Counted from the stretch's first letter, positions 1 through 11,459 are shown. The stretch: DNA of 64,000 nucleotides from Kuschelorhynchus macadamiae (GCA_030620095.1 JAUTXW010002458.1:364001-428000), one strand, 5' to 3'. Numbers and translations: made by a program. The notes: generated from the sequence alone by a model not told the origin.

Positions 1-169
1 ATTTTAGCCGCCCCACAATAAAATTGTTTACCAGCCAATATAAAAGGTTCAAATTAGGGTGTTAAAAAATGGTACGTATTAGGGCTTTCCGAATATTTTT
101 TTTTATTATTGAGAGGGTATTTCCAATGCGAAATAATGAGCTGGCCTGTGTTAGAAAAATCTTGTCGGC

Positions 170-990
170 CAGTGAATTTCTTTGTAGAAAAATAAAACTG
201 TTTTACATTGTTTATATTTTTGAAATTTAAGTACTGATTTCTAAGTCTCATTATAGAATTAATTGGTTATACATTGGTTATGCATCGTCAAATGCATATA
301 GTATGCGTTTTTTCCTGAATTAGTGAACCCTTTATGTCAAAAGTTTCTTATTTTGGGATCTGATTATACTAGATTATACTGATGGTCAGCTAAAACTCCT
401 TTGATATATATTAGTTAAAAATTAAATGTGTCATTCAAGGCACAGTTTCCCTACTTGAAGCCAAAGGCCACTCATCATCTGTAAGGGATGAGATTTAATT
501 GAGACTAATTAAGGTACGCCATACTTCAATATTGCCGCATTACAGAAAGTTAACTACCATAAATTTATACGTTCGCCCACATTCGCCTACTACGGATAAA
601 CCGCAAAGGATAAGTTAGTACATATTTGTCATTTTCACATCATAATGAAGTGATCATTAAGGTCCTATAGAACTGGTTCTCTGTTGAGCTAATAAACAAA
701 TGAATAAATAAGTACCTATTTATTAAATTCAGCTACCATTGCTTTTGTTCCTATAAGTGTGAATACTTAGGAAAAGCCATCAATTATTAAAAACCGTTAA
801 GTCTAATAAAGAGAATACCAAAAATGTAATTATATTTACACATCTGCCCACATCCGCCTACTATACATAAACCGCAAAAGATGAATTACTACGTATTTGT
901 CATTAGCAAACCAAAATGGGGGGATTAAAACAGCTCTATATTAACTTAAAAGCAAATAGCTGTATTATGACCGAAAATTAAAAAAAAATT
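170..990. repeat. Dispersed repeat family R1, copy A
   Basis: This stretch recurs, diverged but collinear, at about 5050-5758, and a shorter relative lies near 11925-12110. The copy holds an internal duplication: a unit of about 100 bp with a CGCCCACA..CGCCTACTA segment followed by ATAAACCGCAAA..TATTTGTCATT at about 570-670 and again at about 840-945. No open frame of useful length and no terminal inverted repeats were seen, so the element class is unknown. Confidence 0.75.
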
Positions 991-1439
991 TTATATTTTT
1001 TTTTATTTTTTATTTGTTTATATAAAAAGTATTGAATAGAAGTATTTTAACAGTTTGTTTTTAAACTGTGAAATATTTCTTTTTAGAAATATTTATAATC
1101 AACAGCAAGAGTTATGTTACGAGCGGGTATTTCTCTAACCAATTGCACTATCACTGATAAGCAATTCGTTAGAACTTGTACATATTTACACCCACCAGTA
1201 TCATAGCCATTGTTGATCCTGCCAAATATTATAACCTTATGGCGCGGCGTTCCTGCCTGAACGTCAAATCTGACATCGCTATTAGGTACCGTCCATATTA
1301 GTAAATTTATAATTTTACGTTATGCCCGTATGAGCCAAATTTTTAATAGTATTGATTGAAAGTATTTTATCTGTTTGTTTTTAAACTGTAAAATATTTTT
1401 TAGTAATATTTGTAGTCAACAGCAAAAGTTAACATATCT
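991..1439. repeat. Unclassified stretch with an 80-bp direct repeat
   Basis: A unit of about 80 bp (GTTTGTTTTTAAACTGT followed by AAATATTT and CAACAGCAA) occurs at about 1030-1115 and again at about 1353-1434. The DNA between the two units has no recognisable coding potential. The repeats may mark the edges of an old insertion. Confidence 0.45.
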
Positions 1440-2647
1440 TTCCGTGAACAGGTAGAAAGATACATGGTACCAAATGAATGTACTAAAACTTTTCACATGT
1501 AACAAAAACAAAATAAAAGTTGACGAACACCAAATCACATTTTTAAAAAAATTTGTTTAAATTAATTGCTTAAAAAGCAGCCATCGTTCATGTAAGCATG
1601 ATTAAACAGAGAAATGGGAGAATCTTTAACAAAATGCAAAAAGAAAATTGACAGTCGACGGGGTTGCCAGATTTATATAGAATTAAAACAATTGCAACTG
1701 TAAAGAAAAAATGTATGAGTATACTAAAATCCTTGTGTATAATAAATGAATGACTAAAAACTATATTAAATAAGAAGTTACTATTAACGGTTTATTTATC
1801 CTTCGTCGAATCGGTATTGAGTTATTGCATTGTGGTATGCGGAGGTTACCATGACAATGCTCTCTCTGTTCTCAAAACATGTCAAAAATAAAATTATTAA
1901 AATAATGTTTAATAAAGAAAATTACTCTACAAAGAAATAGAAATACTTAATATTCGGAGCTTATTTATTTATAACTCATTAATTTAATTTCCAAAAATTA
2001 ATCAGACTCAGCACAACATTAATATGAATTATAGATAGACTAGATCAGTCACCAATGAAAACGCTAAAACACCTTTTTTTTAAGAAATCTCATCTACAAA
2101 GAAACATCTGCTATTCCGCACCTAAATTTTAAAATATTCTTCCTCTAGAAATAAGGCATTTGAGTAATAACAAAAATAAATTTAAAAATTTGGTAAAAAA
2201 ATATATTCATACAAATTATAACGACTTTTACTCAGTTATGTTGCAATGAGGTCATTTAATTCATGTTTTTCTGCTGTTATTGTTGTCCTGTTCGTCCGGT
2301 CATCCTAACTTGGCCTGTGCCTGTTTTCTTTATATTTATTTATCTTCCTGACCTTTCCACTCCTCCAAATCGACTCCGATTTACGATTGTGTACATGATT
2401 TTATATTCTTAAGTGATGTAACTTATAATTATATAACCTAACTTATATTACGTGTAGTATAATGCTAACACTGAGGGTATGCAAGTATAATGCAAACCCT
2501 AGATAAGAAGCCTCATCAATTTTGTATAAAACTTTAACTAGAATTCATAGTGAACATTTGTGGAACGCAAAATTAAATTAATAGGTAATAAGATCCGATG
2601 TAATAATAATAATAATAATAATAATAAAATAAATCAAATCAAATCAA
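1440..2647 (+). pseudogene. Non-LTR retrotransposon 3' part (RT C-terminus and tail)
   Basis: Broken frames between about 1790 and 2240 give the conserved C-terminal region of Jockey/CR1-like reverse transcriptases: a segment reading LSYCIVVCGGYHDNALSVL, and further on a LPLEIRHL..KNKFKNLVKKYI region that normally closes the ORF. A non-coding 3' UTR follows. The element ends in a simple-sequence tail, (TAA)n at about 2602-2627 then AAATC repeats to 2647, as is typical of this group. The 5' part, 1470-1720, matches the reverse complement of 4070-4310, so the same family lies on the other strand nearby. Several stops and frameshifts; certainly dead. The clade is not certain. Confidence 0.7.
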
Positions 2648-3407
2648 ACCTGGGTATTTCAAAAAACATGCGCCAACCTCTGAACGGAGATTCTTTGTAA
2701 GAAAATAAGATGAAAGGTTCATATAAAAATGGGCCCGCAGATGTTTAAAATTTAAAAACAAATATGACTTTATTTAGTTATACCGAAGCAATAAGAGCTG
2801 TTTGATTGGGATTTGGAACAGCCTCATAGATGTCCGGGGGTTATATTTTTTAAGAATGCAGCATTTTTTACTTTAACCATGGGTAACTATCCTTGACTTT
2901 CTTTAAAACAATTGAACGCCAACTATTTTACTGGTTTTATCGTTTAAGTAAAAATGATCAAAAAATAAATGACTTTTGTAGAGTTTTGAGCAATTTTAAC
3001 TCCAACTAAAACTGGATCAAAAGTACCACAGACGTGCATTAAAATATGTTTTTTTCTCTTCTTGAAAACGGCTTGTCATATCATAAAATATTAAGAGGCA
3101 TTTATTGTGTGTTTTTACTTGCCCTAGACAATAAAGCTAGTAGATGGTTACCCATACATATGTCAATGATTAAAGTGAAAACTGCTGCTATAAAAATATA
3201 GCCTTTGGATGCCTGTGAGGCTGTACCAAATCCTGATCCAATAGCTCTTACTATTTCGGAATTACTAAAGAAATGATAATTTTTTTGTTAAACTTTAACA
3301 CTCTGTATCTCGAAAAACAAACATCTACATATCCATATTTATATGAACTTTCCTTACGGAGAATCTCGTTTTAAACGTCGGCGCATGATTTTTGAAACAC
3401 CCTGTAT
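2648..3407. mobile_element. Foldback (long palindromic) non-autonomous element
   Basis: The stretch from 2648 to about 2990 matches the reverse complement of about 3060-3407 along nearly its whole length. Outer arms share TTTCAAAAA.CATGCGCC and GAGATTCT..GTAAG; inner arms share a GGATTTGG.ACAGCCTCA block. The right end reads ACACCCTGTA, the ACAGGGTGT terminus seen on several Tc1/mariner-related elements in this window. No open frame was found, so this is a non-autonomous foldback element about 760 bp long. It abuts the simple-repeat tail of the preceding retrotransposon. Confidence 0.7.
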
Positions 3408-3837
3408 GTTACAATAAAATTTTTAAACTGTAAAAAAAAATAAAAGGAACGATGAATTTTAAAAAAAATATATGTATAAAGAAATTCTTATTCTTAAAAA
3501 TATTATTTACTACGATATTTAAAGGAAGCCAAAATAACCCTTACCGGGGCTATGCTGTACGCGCAATTTTGATTTATATTAAATTAAAATTAATATGGAT
3601 CAGGGGGACTCTATTTGAAATCCGTGCAAAGTGTTTTTCTCGTGCAACTTCTATAACTTTGAACTGTACACAGAAAAAAAATTGTCCATTTAAGAAATAA
3701 ACCGCAAATCCGAGACCATGAATAACCGAAGTGACCTGGCATGTTGGAAGATTTCATCCGCGAGTATACATAAAGTACTAGAGTTTTGTTTGTAATTCAG
3801 TTATAATATAATAAAACTAATCGAACGAATTCGACTA
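3408..3837. other. Nothing recognised
   Basis: AT-rich DNA with a short 82-codon open frame at 3452-3700 (+) that has no recognisable motif. Nothing else is supported. Confidence 0.4.
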
Positions 3838-4033
3838 GAATTTAACAAGTTATCTTAATGGGTATAACCAGAATAGAAATTAAAATATAGAATAAATTCT
3901 AAAATGGCTTTTACAACAACCTATAGGAATTGATTACAAATCTGATTGGAAACCCCGGTATGACGTCACACAATTTATTCTATATTTTAATTTCTATTCT
4001 GGTTATACTCATTAAGATAACTCGTCAAATTTT
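3838..4033. repeat. Strong hairpin (65-bp arms, about 65-bp loop)
   Basis: About 65 bp at 3838-3902 is almost exactly reverse-complemented at 3968-4033. The shared core includes ATTAAGATAAC and ATAACCAGAATAGAAATTAA. The loop of about 65 bp carries a TGACGTCA palindrome at its right edge. It looks like a small MITE, but no target duplication was identified. Confidence 0.7.
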
Positions 4034-4069
4034 AGTAATTCGTCTATTATACCTAAGGCTTTCAATATT

Positions 4070-4930
4070 ATCATACATTTTTTCTTTACAATTCTAGTTG
4101 TTTTAATTCCATATAAATTTGACAACCCAGTCGACTCTCAATTTTCTTTTTGCTTTTTCTTAAAGAGATTCTCCCATTTCTCTATTTCATCATTCCTACA
4201 TGAACGATGGCTGCTTTTTAACCAATAAATTTAAACAAATGTTTAATTTGGTGTTCGTCAACTTTCGTTTTGTCTTTGTTACATGTAAACAGTTTTTAGT
4301 ACATTATTTTTTGTTTCATTACTTTTGCACTTGTACACAGCCCTTTAAGTTTTCAATTCACTAAGTCAGTTACATAAATCAGAAATAAGAAAGGACCCAA
4401 AAAATCCCTGCGGAAGCCACAACTTATTCTTAGTGATGAACACCGTCTATCAGATGCAGCTACCAACTGACTTCAACCTTAAAGTTGCAAGCAAACCACA
4501 ATTGTGCTGAACCCCCGAATTCAAGCTTTGACAGCCACATTCTGTAATCCACATAGTCAAAAGCTTTTGAGACATCAGAGGAAACTTCTGTCAGCGCCTC
4601 TCCCTGATTATTATTCTGGGAAACTCCCTCGAGAGAACAAAATTTTACATCATGTGTCCCATTTGCGTTTTAAAATTCGAATTGCCTTAGGATAAATAAG
4701 TCAAATGGTTTAAGGTACTTCCAAACTCTCTTCTTAACAAATTTCTTAATAATCCAAGAAAAATGAATAATAGAGAAAATTCCGAGGGTTTTACTCCTTT
4801 AGATCATACTCATAAACTGTAAGAGCGAGGGGATACAAAGCACACTCCGGCAACTTTTAAGAGAAATTCAACTGAAATTTCATAATCTCTACGAGCTTTC
4901 TTATTTTTTTATAACAAGAAGAATCTCTCT
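4070..4930 (-). pseudogene. Non-LTR retrotransposon RT fragment
   Basis: On the minus strand the block at about 4577-4550 reads DVSKAFDYVDY, the RT motif containing the first catalytic aspartate, usually (D/L)SKAFD.VDH. Downstream pieces resemble the GVPQG..GPLLFLIY region, with stops and shifts. The last 240 bp, 4310-4070, match 1470-1720 on the plus strand, so this is a second, oppositely oriented relic of the family at 1440-2647. It covers the RT fingers and palm but not the 3' end. Not functional. Confidence 0.65.
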
Positions 4931-5049
4931 AATCCCCTTACTCTGGGTGGGGGGAAGTCAAAATAACCAGATACAGAAAAATCACTTAAAAAGAGAGTAC
5001 CAGTTTCTATAGCTCATTATATTGTCATAGATTTATTTGCTGCAAATTA

Positions 5050-5758
5050 TTAGTTTCTTTGTAAGGAAATAACAGTGTTTTTCATTGTTTTTATTTTTGA
5101 AATTTAAGTACTAATTTTATTATATGTTTTATTTTAGAATTAATTAGTTTCGCATCTCAAAAGCATATGCCTTTTTTGCTGAATTAGTAAACGGTTTATG
5201 TCCAAAGTTTCTTATTTTGTAAGGGATGAGATTTAATTGATACCAATTAAGGTACGCCATACTTCATTACTGACGCATTTCAAAAAGTTAACTACCACAA
5301 ATTTTTATATTCGCCCACACCCGCCTACTACAGATAAACCGCAAATGATAAATTAATACATATTTGTCATTTTCAAAAGGATAAATTAGTACATATTTGT
5401 CATTTTCAAGTTATAATGGAGTGATCATTAAGGTCCTATATAACCTCCTATATAACTGGTTTTCTGTTGAGCAAATAAACAAATGAATAAATATGTACCT
5501 ATTTTCTAAATTCAACTACCATTAGTTTATATAAGTGTGACTATTTAGGAAAAGCCATCAATCATTAAAAAAAGTTAACGTCCAATACTAAGAATTAAAT
5601 TACATTTACGCATCTGCCCACATACGCCTACTATACATAAACCGCAAAGGATAAATAACTACGTATTTGTCATTAGCAAACCAAAATTGGGGGGATTATT
5701 AAAGCTTTATATCAGCTTAAAAGAAAGTAGCTGTATTGTGACCGAAAATTAAAAAAGA
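5050..5758. repeat. Dispersed repeat family R1, copy B
   Basis: Direct repeat of 170-990, in the same order, including AAGGTACGCCATACTTCA and both internal CGCCTACTA/AAACCGCAAA units. It also has a private duplication of about 30 bp (GATAAATTAGTACATATTTG, about 5345-5405). The two R1 copies bracket the 1-5 kb transposon cluster. Confidence 0.75.
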
Positions 5759-6473
5759 TTTAATCTTTTGTGAGTTTGAATGTTGAAAAGTTTTGTCGCT
5801 CGCCCGCAAGCCTGCAGAGTCGTAAAATTATTTAATTTCGAATTAATTAGCCGAATTTGTCAAGCCGCGATAGCTCAATTTTGATTGTCAAAAATCTTTT
5901 ATTGCTCGTATTAGTACCGGTACTGCATTTAAACATTATTTGCCTCCCTTTCTTGGGGTTATACAGCAGTTAACAAAAGTAAGGAAACGGCGAAATATCT
6001 CAGGTACCGCTTAACTAAATTTAATGAACATATGTACAGCTAGATATGAAATTGACGGATCCAATGACGTGTTCCGCATTGCTGACAAGTTTACCGTTTT
6101 TATGTTATAAAAGGAAACATATTTTTTTTAACTAACACCCTATGTTATGGTTACTTCTCTAAAATCTGCGTAAAATTCTCAATAACTTTTATTAAGAGAA
6201 CTTTTTATGAAAGTCAACAGTTTTTGCGAAAAGAAGGGTCTAATATCTATAATTTAATGTATTGCCTTTTATTAAAATACTTGCACACAAAAAGTTACCT
6301 TATGTTTGAATTTTTGTTATTCTACAGTTTTGTTGAATTACAAAAATTGATCGTTCAACTGAAACCTAAAGAATTGAAATTTTGATTATACTGGGTTATG
6401 GGAATAGAACGCCAAACCTGCAAGATATTTGGAACATTTAATGATAAATATCCTAACAGCAATCCAATTAATA
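5759..6473. other. No gene seen
   Basis: No recognisable coding segment, RNA gene or repeat pair was found here. One slightly GC-richer patch at about 5795-5880 (GCTCGCCCGCAAGCC) could not be assigned. Confidence 0.4.
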
Positions 6474-7059
<586 letters not shown>

Positions 7060-7062
7060 TTA

Positions 7063-7120
7063 AGGTGCGTATTCATTAGAGCATTTTAGTCCGAACGAAC
7101 CGAACGAGCCGAGCGCGCAC
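7063..7120 (+). repeat. Harbinger left terminal inverted repeat
   Basis: 58 bp, identical to the reverse complement of 10513-10570. It contains the repeated block CCGAACGAACCGAACGAGCC, a likely transposase or MADF binding site by analogy. It is preceded by target duplication TTA at 7060-7062. Confidence 0.97.
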
Positions 7121-7335
7121 CCCCGAATTCACCAAGTCAGTACCTGTCTCCGAGCATAAATGTGACGAACCGAACGCGCCAAACTTTATCGGTGGTTTGT
7201 CGGTAAATCTGTTTTGCTCAAAGAGATTTAGTTGTTTGTTTATGTTCAGTGGGTACGGTGGTTCGTTTCGCTCGACCCGAACAAGAAATCGCGCCAATTT
7301 TTTGGGGAAACTGATTATTTTTTTTGTTTTGTGAA

Positions 7336-9906
7336 ATGGATTGGGATAGGGAAAAATGTCTACAACTGATAGACATTTATGAACAATATCCAGTATTGTG
7401 GAATCCAAAGCACGGATTATATTATAATAAATTAAACAAATTTGATGCCTGGACACTTATAGATAGACGAGACGTTGGGATGTGCTTCTGGAGATGCAAC
7501 AAAGAAAATAGACAGTCTTCTGGCGAGCTTCAGAAGAGAAAAGGCAAAAGGAAAAAAAACCGTGGGCACCGGAAAAGGTACATTTGAACAAATTTTAACG
7601 AAAAATCAAGAATAATTACCTATATTTAATTTACAGCTAGGCATGAAATATATGTGTCGAAATGGTTTGCCTTTCCCCGAATGGCATTTCTTTTGGACAG
7701 AGATGAACCCAGGGTAACAGTAAACTCACTTGAGGTAAATAAATATGTAGGTGTTTTTGTACAGGGTGGTCCAAATTTGTTGTTTAGATACAAGATACAG
7801 ATATGGTATTTTAAATGAATTAATAGGAAAGTCTTTTATTTTAAAAATGATATTTGCATATATATTCGATATTTGATACTCGGTATATTAGGAGGCCATG
7901 GAAAGACTAAAATTAAAAAATCGAATTCTTATTACAACAACGTAATATATGATTTGCCAAATTATCAACATAATCTGTTTACGCAATTGTTATTTTCTCA
8001 AAAAACAAAAAGAGACTGGGTGCGGGGTGTCAGATTTTTGTAACTCTTACCACTTCCAGGATACCTTATCTAAACAGCGAATTTGGACCACCCTGTACGG
8101 GGTTAGAGTAAAGTAAGTATTTCTTAACTGGTATTAATAGGATAAATGTATATTTTGGGTTTAAGACAAAAAATTCATTTTTTTTTAATCAATAACGTTT
8201 CGACCATTTATTTTACATTTAAAAAGCCTTAAATATTCTTACATTTTTGGAGTGTACGCTCAAATATAGGAAATTTTATTATGTAATAGATACTGAGCAA
8301 AATTACTACGTATTTCTTTCGGAGGTCCTGCTGATTTGCGTGCAACATTTCTGATAGGCAAAAATGATGTTGTTGGATTGTTTTCTTCTCTCCAAGTACC
8401 AGGGATAAGATTGCCCTGGTCGTCTTCTTCATCAAAAGTTCCTTGTGGCGTGTAAGCATTTCTAGAGCTGCAACTATTTCTCAGAAAATTATGTAAGCAA
8501 GCAACTGCCATAACAACAGTTTGTGTCTTTTCAGGACTTAGCAATATTGGTTTTTTTAGTACTCTAAAAACGGCAGAGACAATCCCAAAAACATTTTCCA
8601 CTACTCTCCTTGCTCGACTCAGTCGATAATTAAATATTCTTTCAATTGTTCCTTTTGTATGTAGCCCCGAAAAAGGCTTCATTATATTATTTGTTAAAGG
8701 AAATGCTTCGTCCGCTAAAAAAACGTATGGCATTGTTTTATTTAAGTTAGGTAGCAGTGAATCTTCTGGTAAGCCCAAAGTTCCTTTTTCTAATTTTCTA
8801 TATAGAGTTGTGTTTTTAAAGACACCGCCATCTGATATCCTGCCTTGACATCCAACATCAACAAAGGTGAAGTTGTAGTCAGAATCTACCAGTGCAAATA
8901 ACACAATGCTGAAATTTGATTTATAGTTGTAGAAATCGGTGCCACTGTGAAACGGGGCCTGGATTACCACATGTTTCCCATCCATACATCCCAAACAGTG
9001 AGGAAATTGCCATTTTTCTAAAAATCCATTTGATATTTTTAACCACTCTTCGGTAGTACTTGGTATCTGAAAAATAATAAAATATTTTAATGATATGGGG
9101 TAGTAAAAAACAGTACGTTCTCTATATGTTTATTATTATTTGTTAAAGGAAATGCTTCGTCATAAACATACAGAGAACGTAACTTAGAGCAAATATAAAG
9201 AATGGATTAATAAAATATTTGTTTATTTCAGGGAGAAGATTCTGATGGGACTATAGAAAAGGAATTTGAAAACCCAAATGAAGATGCTGGTACCAATTTA
9301 CAAGAACAAGAAGACACTGGGGGAATTTTGACGCAAACGGAAACACTAGTGCAAAATTCTGCTAAAGTAACAACAAAAACAATGCCAAACACAACACCAT
9401 TCGTAACCCAAGTACGACGCAAGCGGAAACTCCCACCTGAAAGCGAAGAAAATACCAAAGTAGATGAAGTGTTGGGCATCCTAAAAACCGCAGTTGGCAG
9501 TAAACCTGACGAATGTAGTGTATACGGGCAGCATGTGGCCAACAAACTTAGACGCTACACAAATAAAACACAAAATATAGTTCAGCATCATATTAATAAT
9601 ATATTATTTAACGCTGACATGGGACAGTACGACACTGAAACCAGACCAGATTCACAGTTAAGTTATTCATCCGCCGATCAGACATTAATTGCACCAACTC
9701 CAACTCCTTCTCCTCAATATCAAAATCATGTTGTTTCGCCATATGAATCTTCAGTCCGCCAAACAAATACACCAGCTTTTTCACCACATCATCAAACCAC
9801 TGTACCTTCTACTGTGCCTTCATCATCAGATTTAGTAAGTCATTCAATCCAGTTATTATTACATCAAGAAGAGTCCAACAATATTCAAGAATGGTACCAA
9901 TCATAA
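7336..9906 (+). CDS. Harbinger MADF/BESS DNA-binding protein, spliced, one frameshift
   Basis: Three exons fit: 7336-7577, 7637-7734 and 9232-9906, with GT..AG introns (donors GTACAT and GTAAAT, acceptors TTTACAG and TTTCAG). Exon 1 starts MDWDREKCLQLIDIYEQYP, the start of a MADF domain, and its second half continues the domain in another frame as DSLLASFRREKAK. A 1-nt insertion near 7462-7466 therefore breaks it. Exon 2 gives SKWFAFPRMAFL, the MADF end. Exon 3 is acidic then Ser/Pro/Thr-rich, with a BESS-like segment (VYGQHVANKLRRYTNKTQN). About 337 residues if in frame. AATAAA lies at 9929-9934, inside the transposase intron. Known role of such partners: nuclear import of transposase and terminal-repeat binding. 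Confidence 0.85.
7760..8097. mobile_element. 338-bp MITE inside the MADF intron
   Basis: Ends are inverted repeats of about 31 bp: TACAGGGTGGTCCAAATTTG at 7760 and its complement, ending GGACCACCCTGTA, at 8097. TA at both ends fits the TA target duplication of Tc1/mariner elements, with the repeat proper starting CAGGGTGG. It carries no coding sequence. It lies in intron 2 of the MADF gene, so splicing should remove it. Confidence 0.85.
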
Positions 9907-10376
9907 GTTTTGTTAACATTTTGTAAAAAATAAAAATATTGAAAACTTACCTTTATTTGATCTTTTAGTACCTCAATCAAAGCTTTGCAGGTTTCTATAA
10001 TTATGACACCAATTCGTTGTTTTGAAACTTTAAATAAATATTGTAAACTTGTATATGAGTCTCCTGTAGCTAAAAATCGTAATGTAATAGCTAAACGGTC
10101 TTGTACAGGAATAGCTTTGCGAAAATGTGTATCTCTCCTCTTGATTCTAGGGCCCACAAGGCTTATTAATTTTTCAAAATCTTCTGCGGACATTCGCGTG
10201 AAATTTTTCAAATGAAGCCTGTCCATATCCCGCAACAATGTTCCATTTTCACGCCGTGAAAACAAATGCCTAATCCATACTTTTTTTGCTATTCTTTTCT
10301 TGGTTCTCTTATTAATGCCTTGTTATATTATGACGAACAAGGCCCCAGCAGCCACAATAGCATTTTCCACATCCAT
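8260..10376 (-). CDS. Harbinger transposase, two exons, one nonsense codon
   Basis: Exon 1 is 10376-9951 (donor GTAAGT), exon 2 is 9066-8260 (acceptor TTTTTCAG), phase 0, 410 codons in total. Exon 2 has the DDE_4 nuclease signature: GCMDGKHV (Asp171), VFLADEAFPL (Asp261) and RRVVENVFG (Glu299). Exon 1 has the RMSAEDFEKLISLVGPRIKR segment and a helix-turn-helix-like part typical of the family. Starting at ATG 10376, codon 18 is TAA (10325-10323) in an otherwise open frame. Translation could instead begin downstream at the Met of RDMDRLHL. AATAAA is at 8212-8207. The intron (9067-9950) contains the whole third exon of the MADF gene. Confidence 0.93.
9115..9180. repeat. Stem-loop whose loop copies transposase exon 2
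   Basis: The 19-nt stems 9115-9133 (ACGTTCTCTATATGTTTAT) and 9162-9180 pair with one mismatch. The 28-nt loop, 9134-9161, is identical to 8685-8712 inside transposase exon 2. The structure sits in the 165-bp gap between the two facing splice acceptors (9066 minus, 9231 plus). Confidence 0.85.
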
Positions 10377-10512
10377 TATTATTAATTTAATAATAATATT
10401 AACACTCTTTTGCTCTTTTCGATTTAACTATTATTAACGCACTGAACATGGGAACACAACAAACACTCTGAATATCGCGAGCTTTCTTTAAAAATGTTTG
10501 TTCGGTTCGTTT

Positions 10513-10570
10513 GTGCGCGCTCGGCTCGTTCGGTTCGTTCGGACTAAAATGCTCTAATGAATACGCACCT
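10513..10570 (-). repeat. Harbinger right terminal inverted repeat
   Basis: Exact reverse complement of 7063-7120, followed by the target duplication TTA at 10571-10573. Confidence 0.97.
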
Positions 10571-10573
10571 TTA

Positions 10574-11459
10574 GTCTTTGCGAATTCCCTAAAGCTATTA
10601 AACATCCCCGTGTTTTATTAATATTTCCTTTAAAAACGCAGACTTGTTTAGAGGAATAAAAATTTGTTTTGATTTGCCATTCTGAGGTTAGTATTTTTAA
10701 TGTTATAATATTTTCACTTTCACCTATATGTTCCACAATGGTATTTTATTTCTCTGCTGGCTAACATGTCTAATACGTGGAGTATCGATCGGGGTTGTCA
10801 TATCTAAATAAAACTTTTGTTACTGGTGTAATCTGATTTAAGGCTTTGGGTATTTTAGCTTGTTTTTTACTATTTTTCAATAAAAGTAATTTCTTTATAC
10901 TGTCTAAAAACTGATATTGGAGAAACATTACTATTCTTTGTATGAAAATTTAGTCGCATTATGTTTAAACATATTCACCGTAATATAGATACGTATAAAC
11001 AACGACCTTATAATGTGAGGTAATCTTGGCAGTGGCTAAATATGTAAATAATGAACTCTAAGGTTAATACTTGTCGCTTACGTCATTAATAGAGAAAATC
11101 TGATTAAAAGGCATAAGGAGATTCTGCTTTAAAATCTAGGATTTTTTTTAATTTCAATTATCTAAATTAAAATTATTAAACATTAATATCTTAAAAACAC
11201 AAAAACATTTTATCAAACATAACGTTTTACCTAGAATTTCATAAGTAATGGAAAAACGAAACAAAAAACGAAGGTCCCACTTAAAAATTGCAATTAGACC
11301 ACGCCTGGCATTTTAACCCATATAATTAATTTAATTACATATTTAATATTTAATAATGGTTGAAAAACCCATTCACCTCTATTTTATATATCCCATTAAA
11401 CCACCAATTTTGATTAAACTAGATAAGTAATTTTCTAGTAATAATTTTTTTAACAATTT
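10574..11459. other. No gene recognised
   Basis: Continuation of the pre-insertion flank up to about 10740 (see 6737-7059), then AT-rich DNA without motifs. No splice-framed open segment was seen. Confidence 0.4.

Larger units (their letters stand above)
7063..10570. mobile_element. PIF/Harbinger DNA transposon, near intact
   Basis: The element is 3508 bp long. Its first 58 bp (7063-7120) and last 58 bp (10513-10570) are perfect inverted repeats, beginning AGGTGCGTATTCATTAGAGC. It is flanked by TTA on both sides (7060-7062 and 10571-10573), the 3-bp target duplication typical of the superfamily. It encodes the two usual proteins, a DNA-binding protein (here MADF/BESS) and a DDE transposase, on opposite strands. 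Identical termini suggest recent movement, yet each gene carries one apparent disabling change. A small MITE sits inside at 7760-8097. Confidence 0.95.

Noticed and set aside
9228..9545. 105-codon minus-strand frame and similar overlapping frames across the Harbinger exons
   Set aside because: Antisense shadows of MADF exon 3; no motif or splice support.
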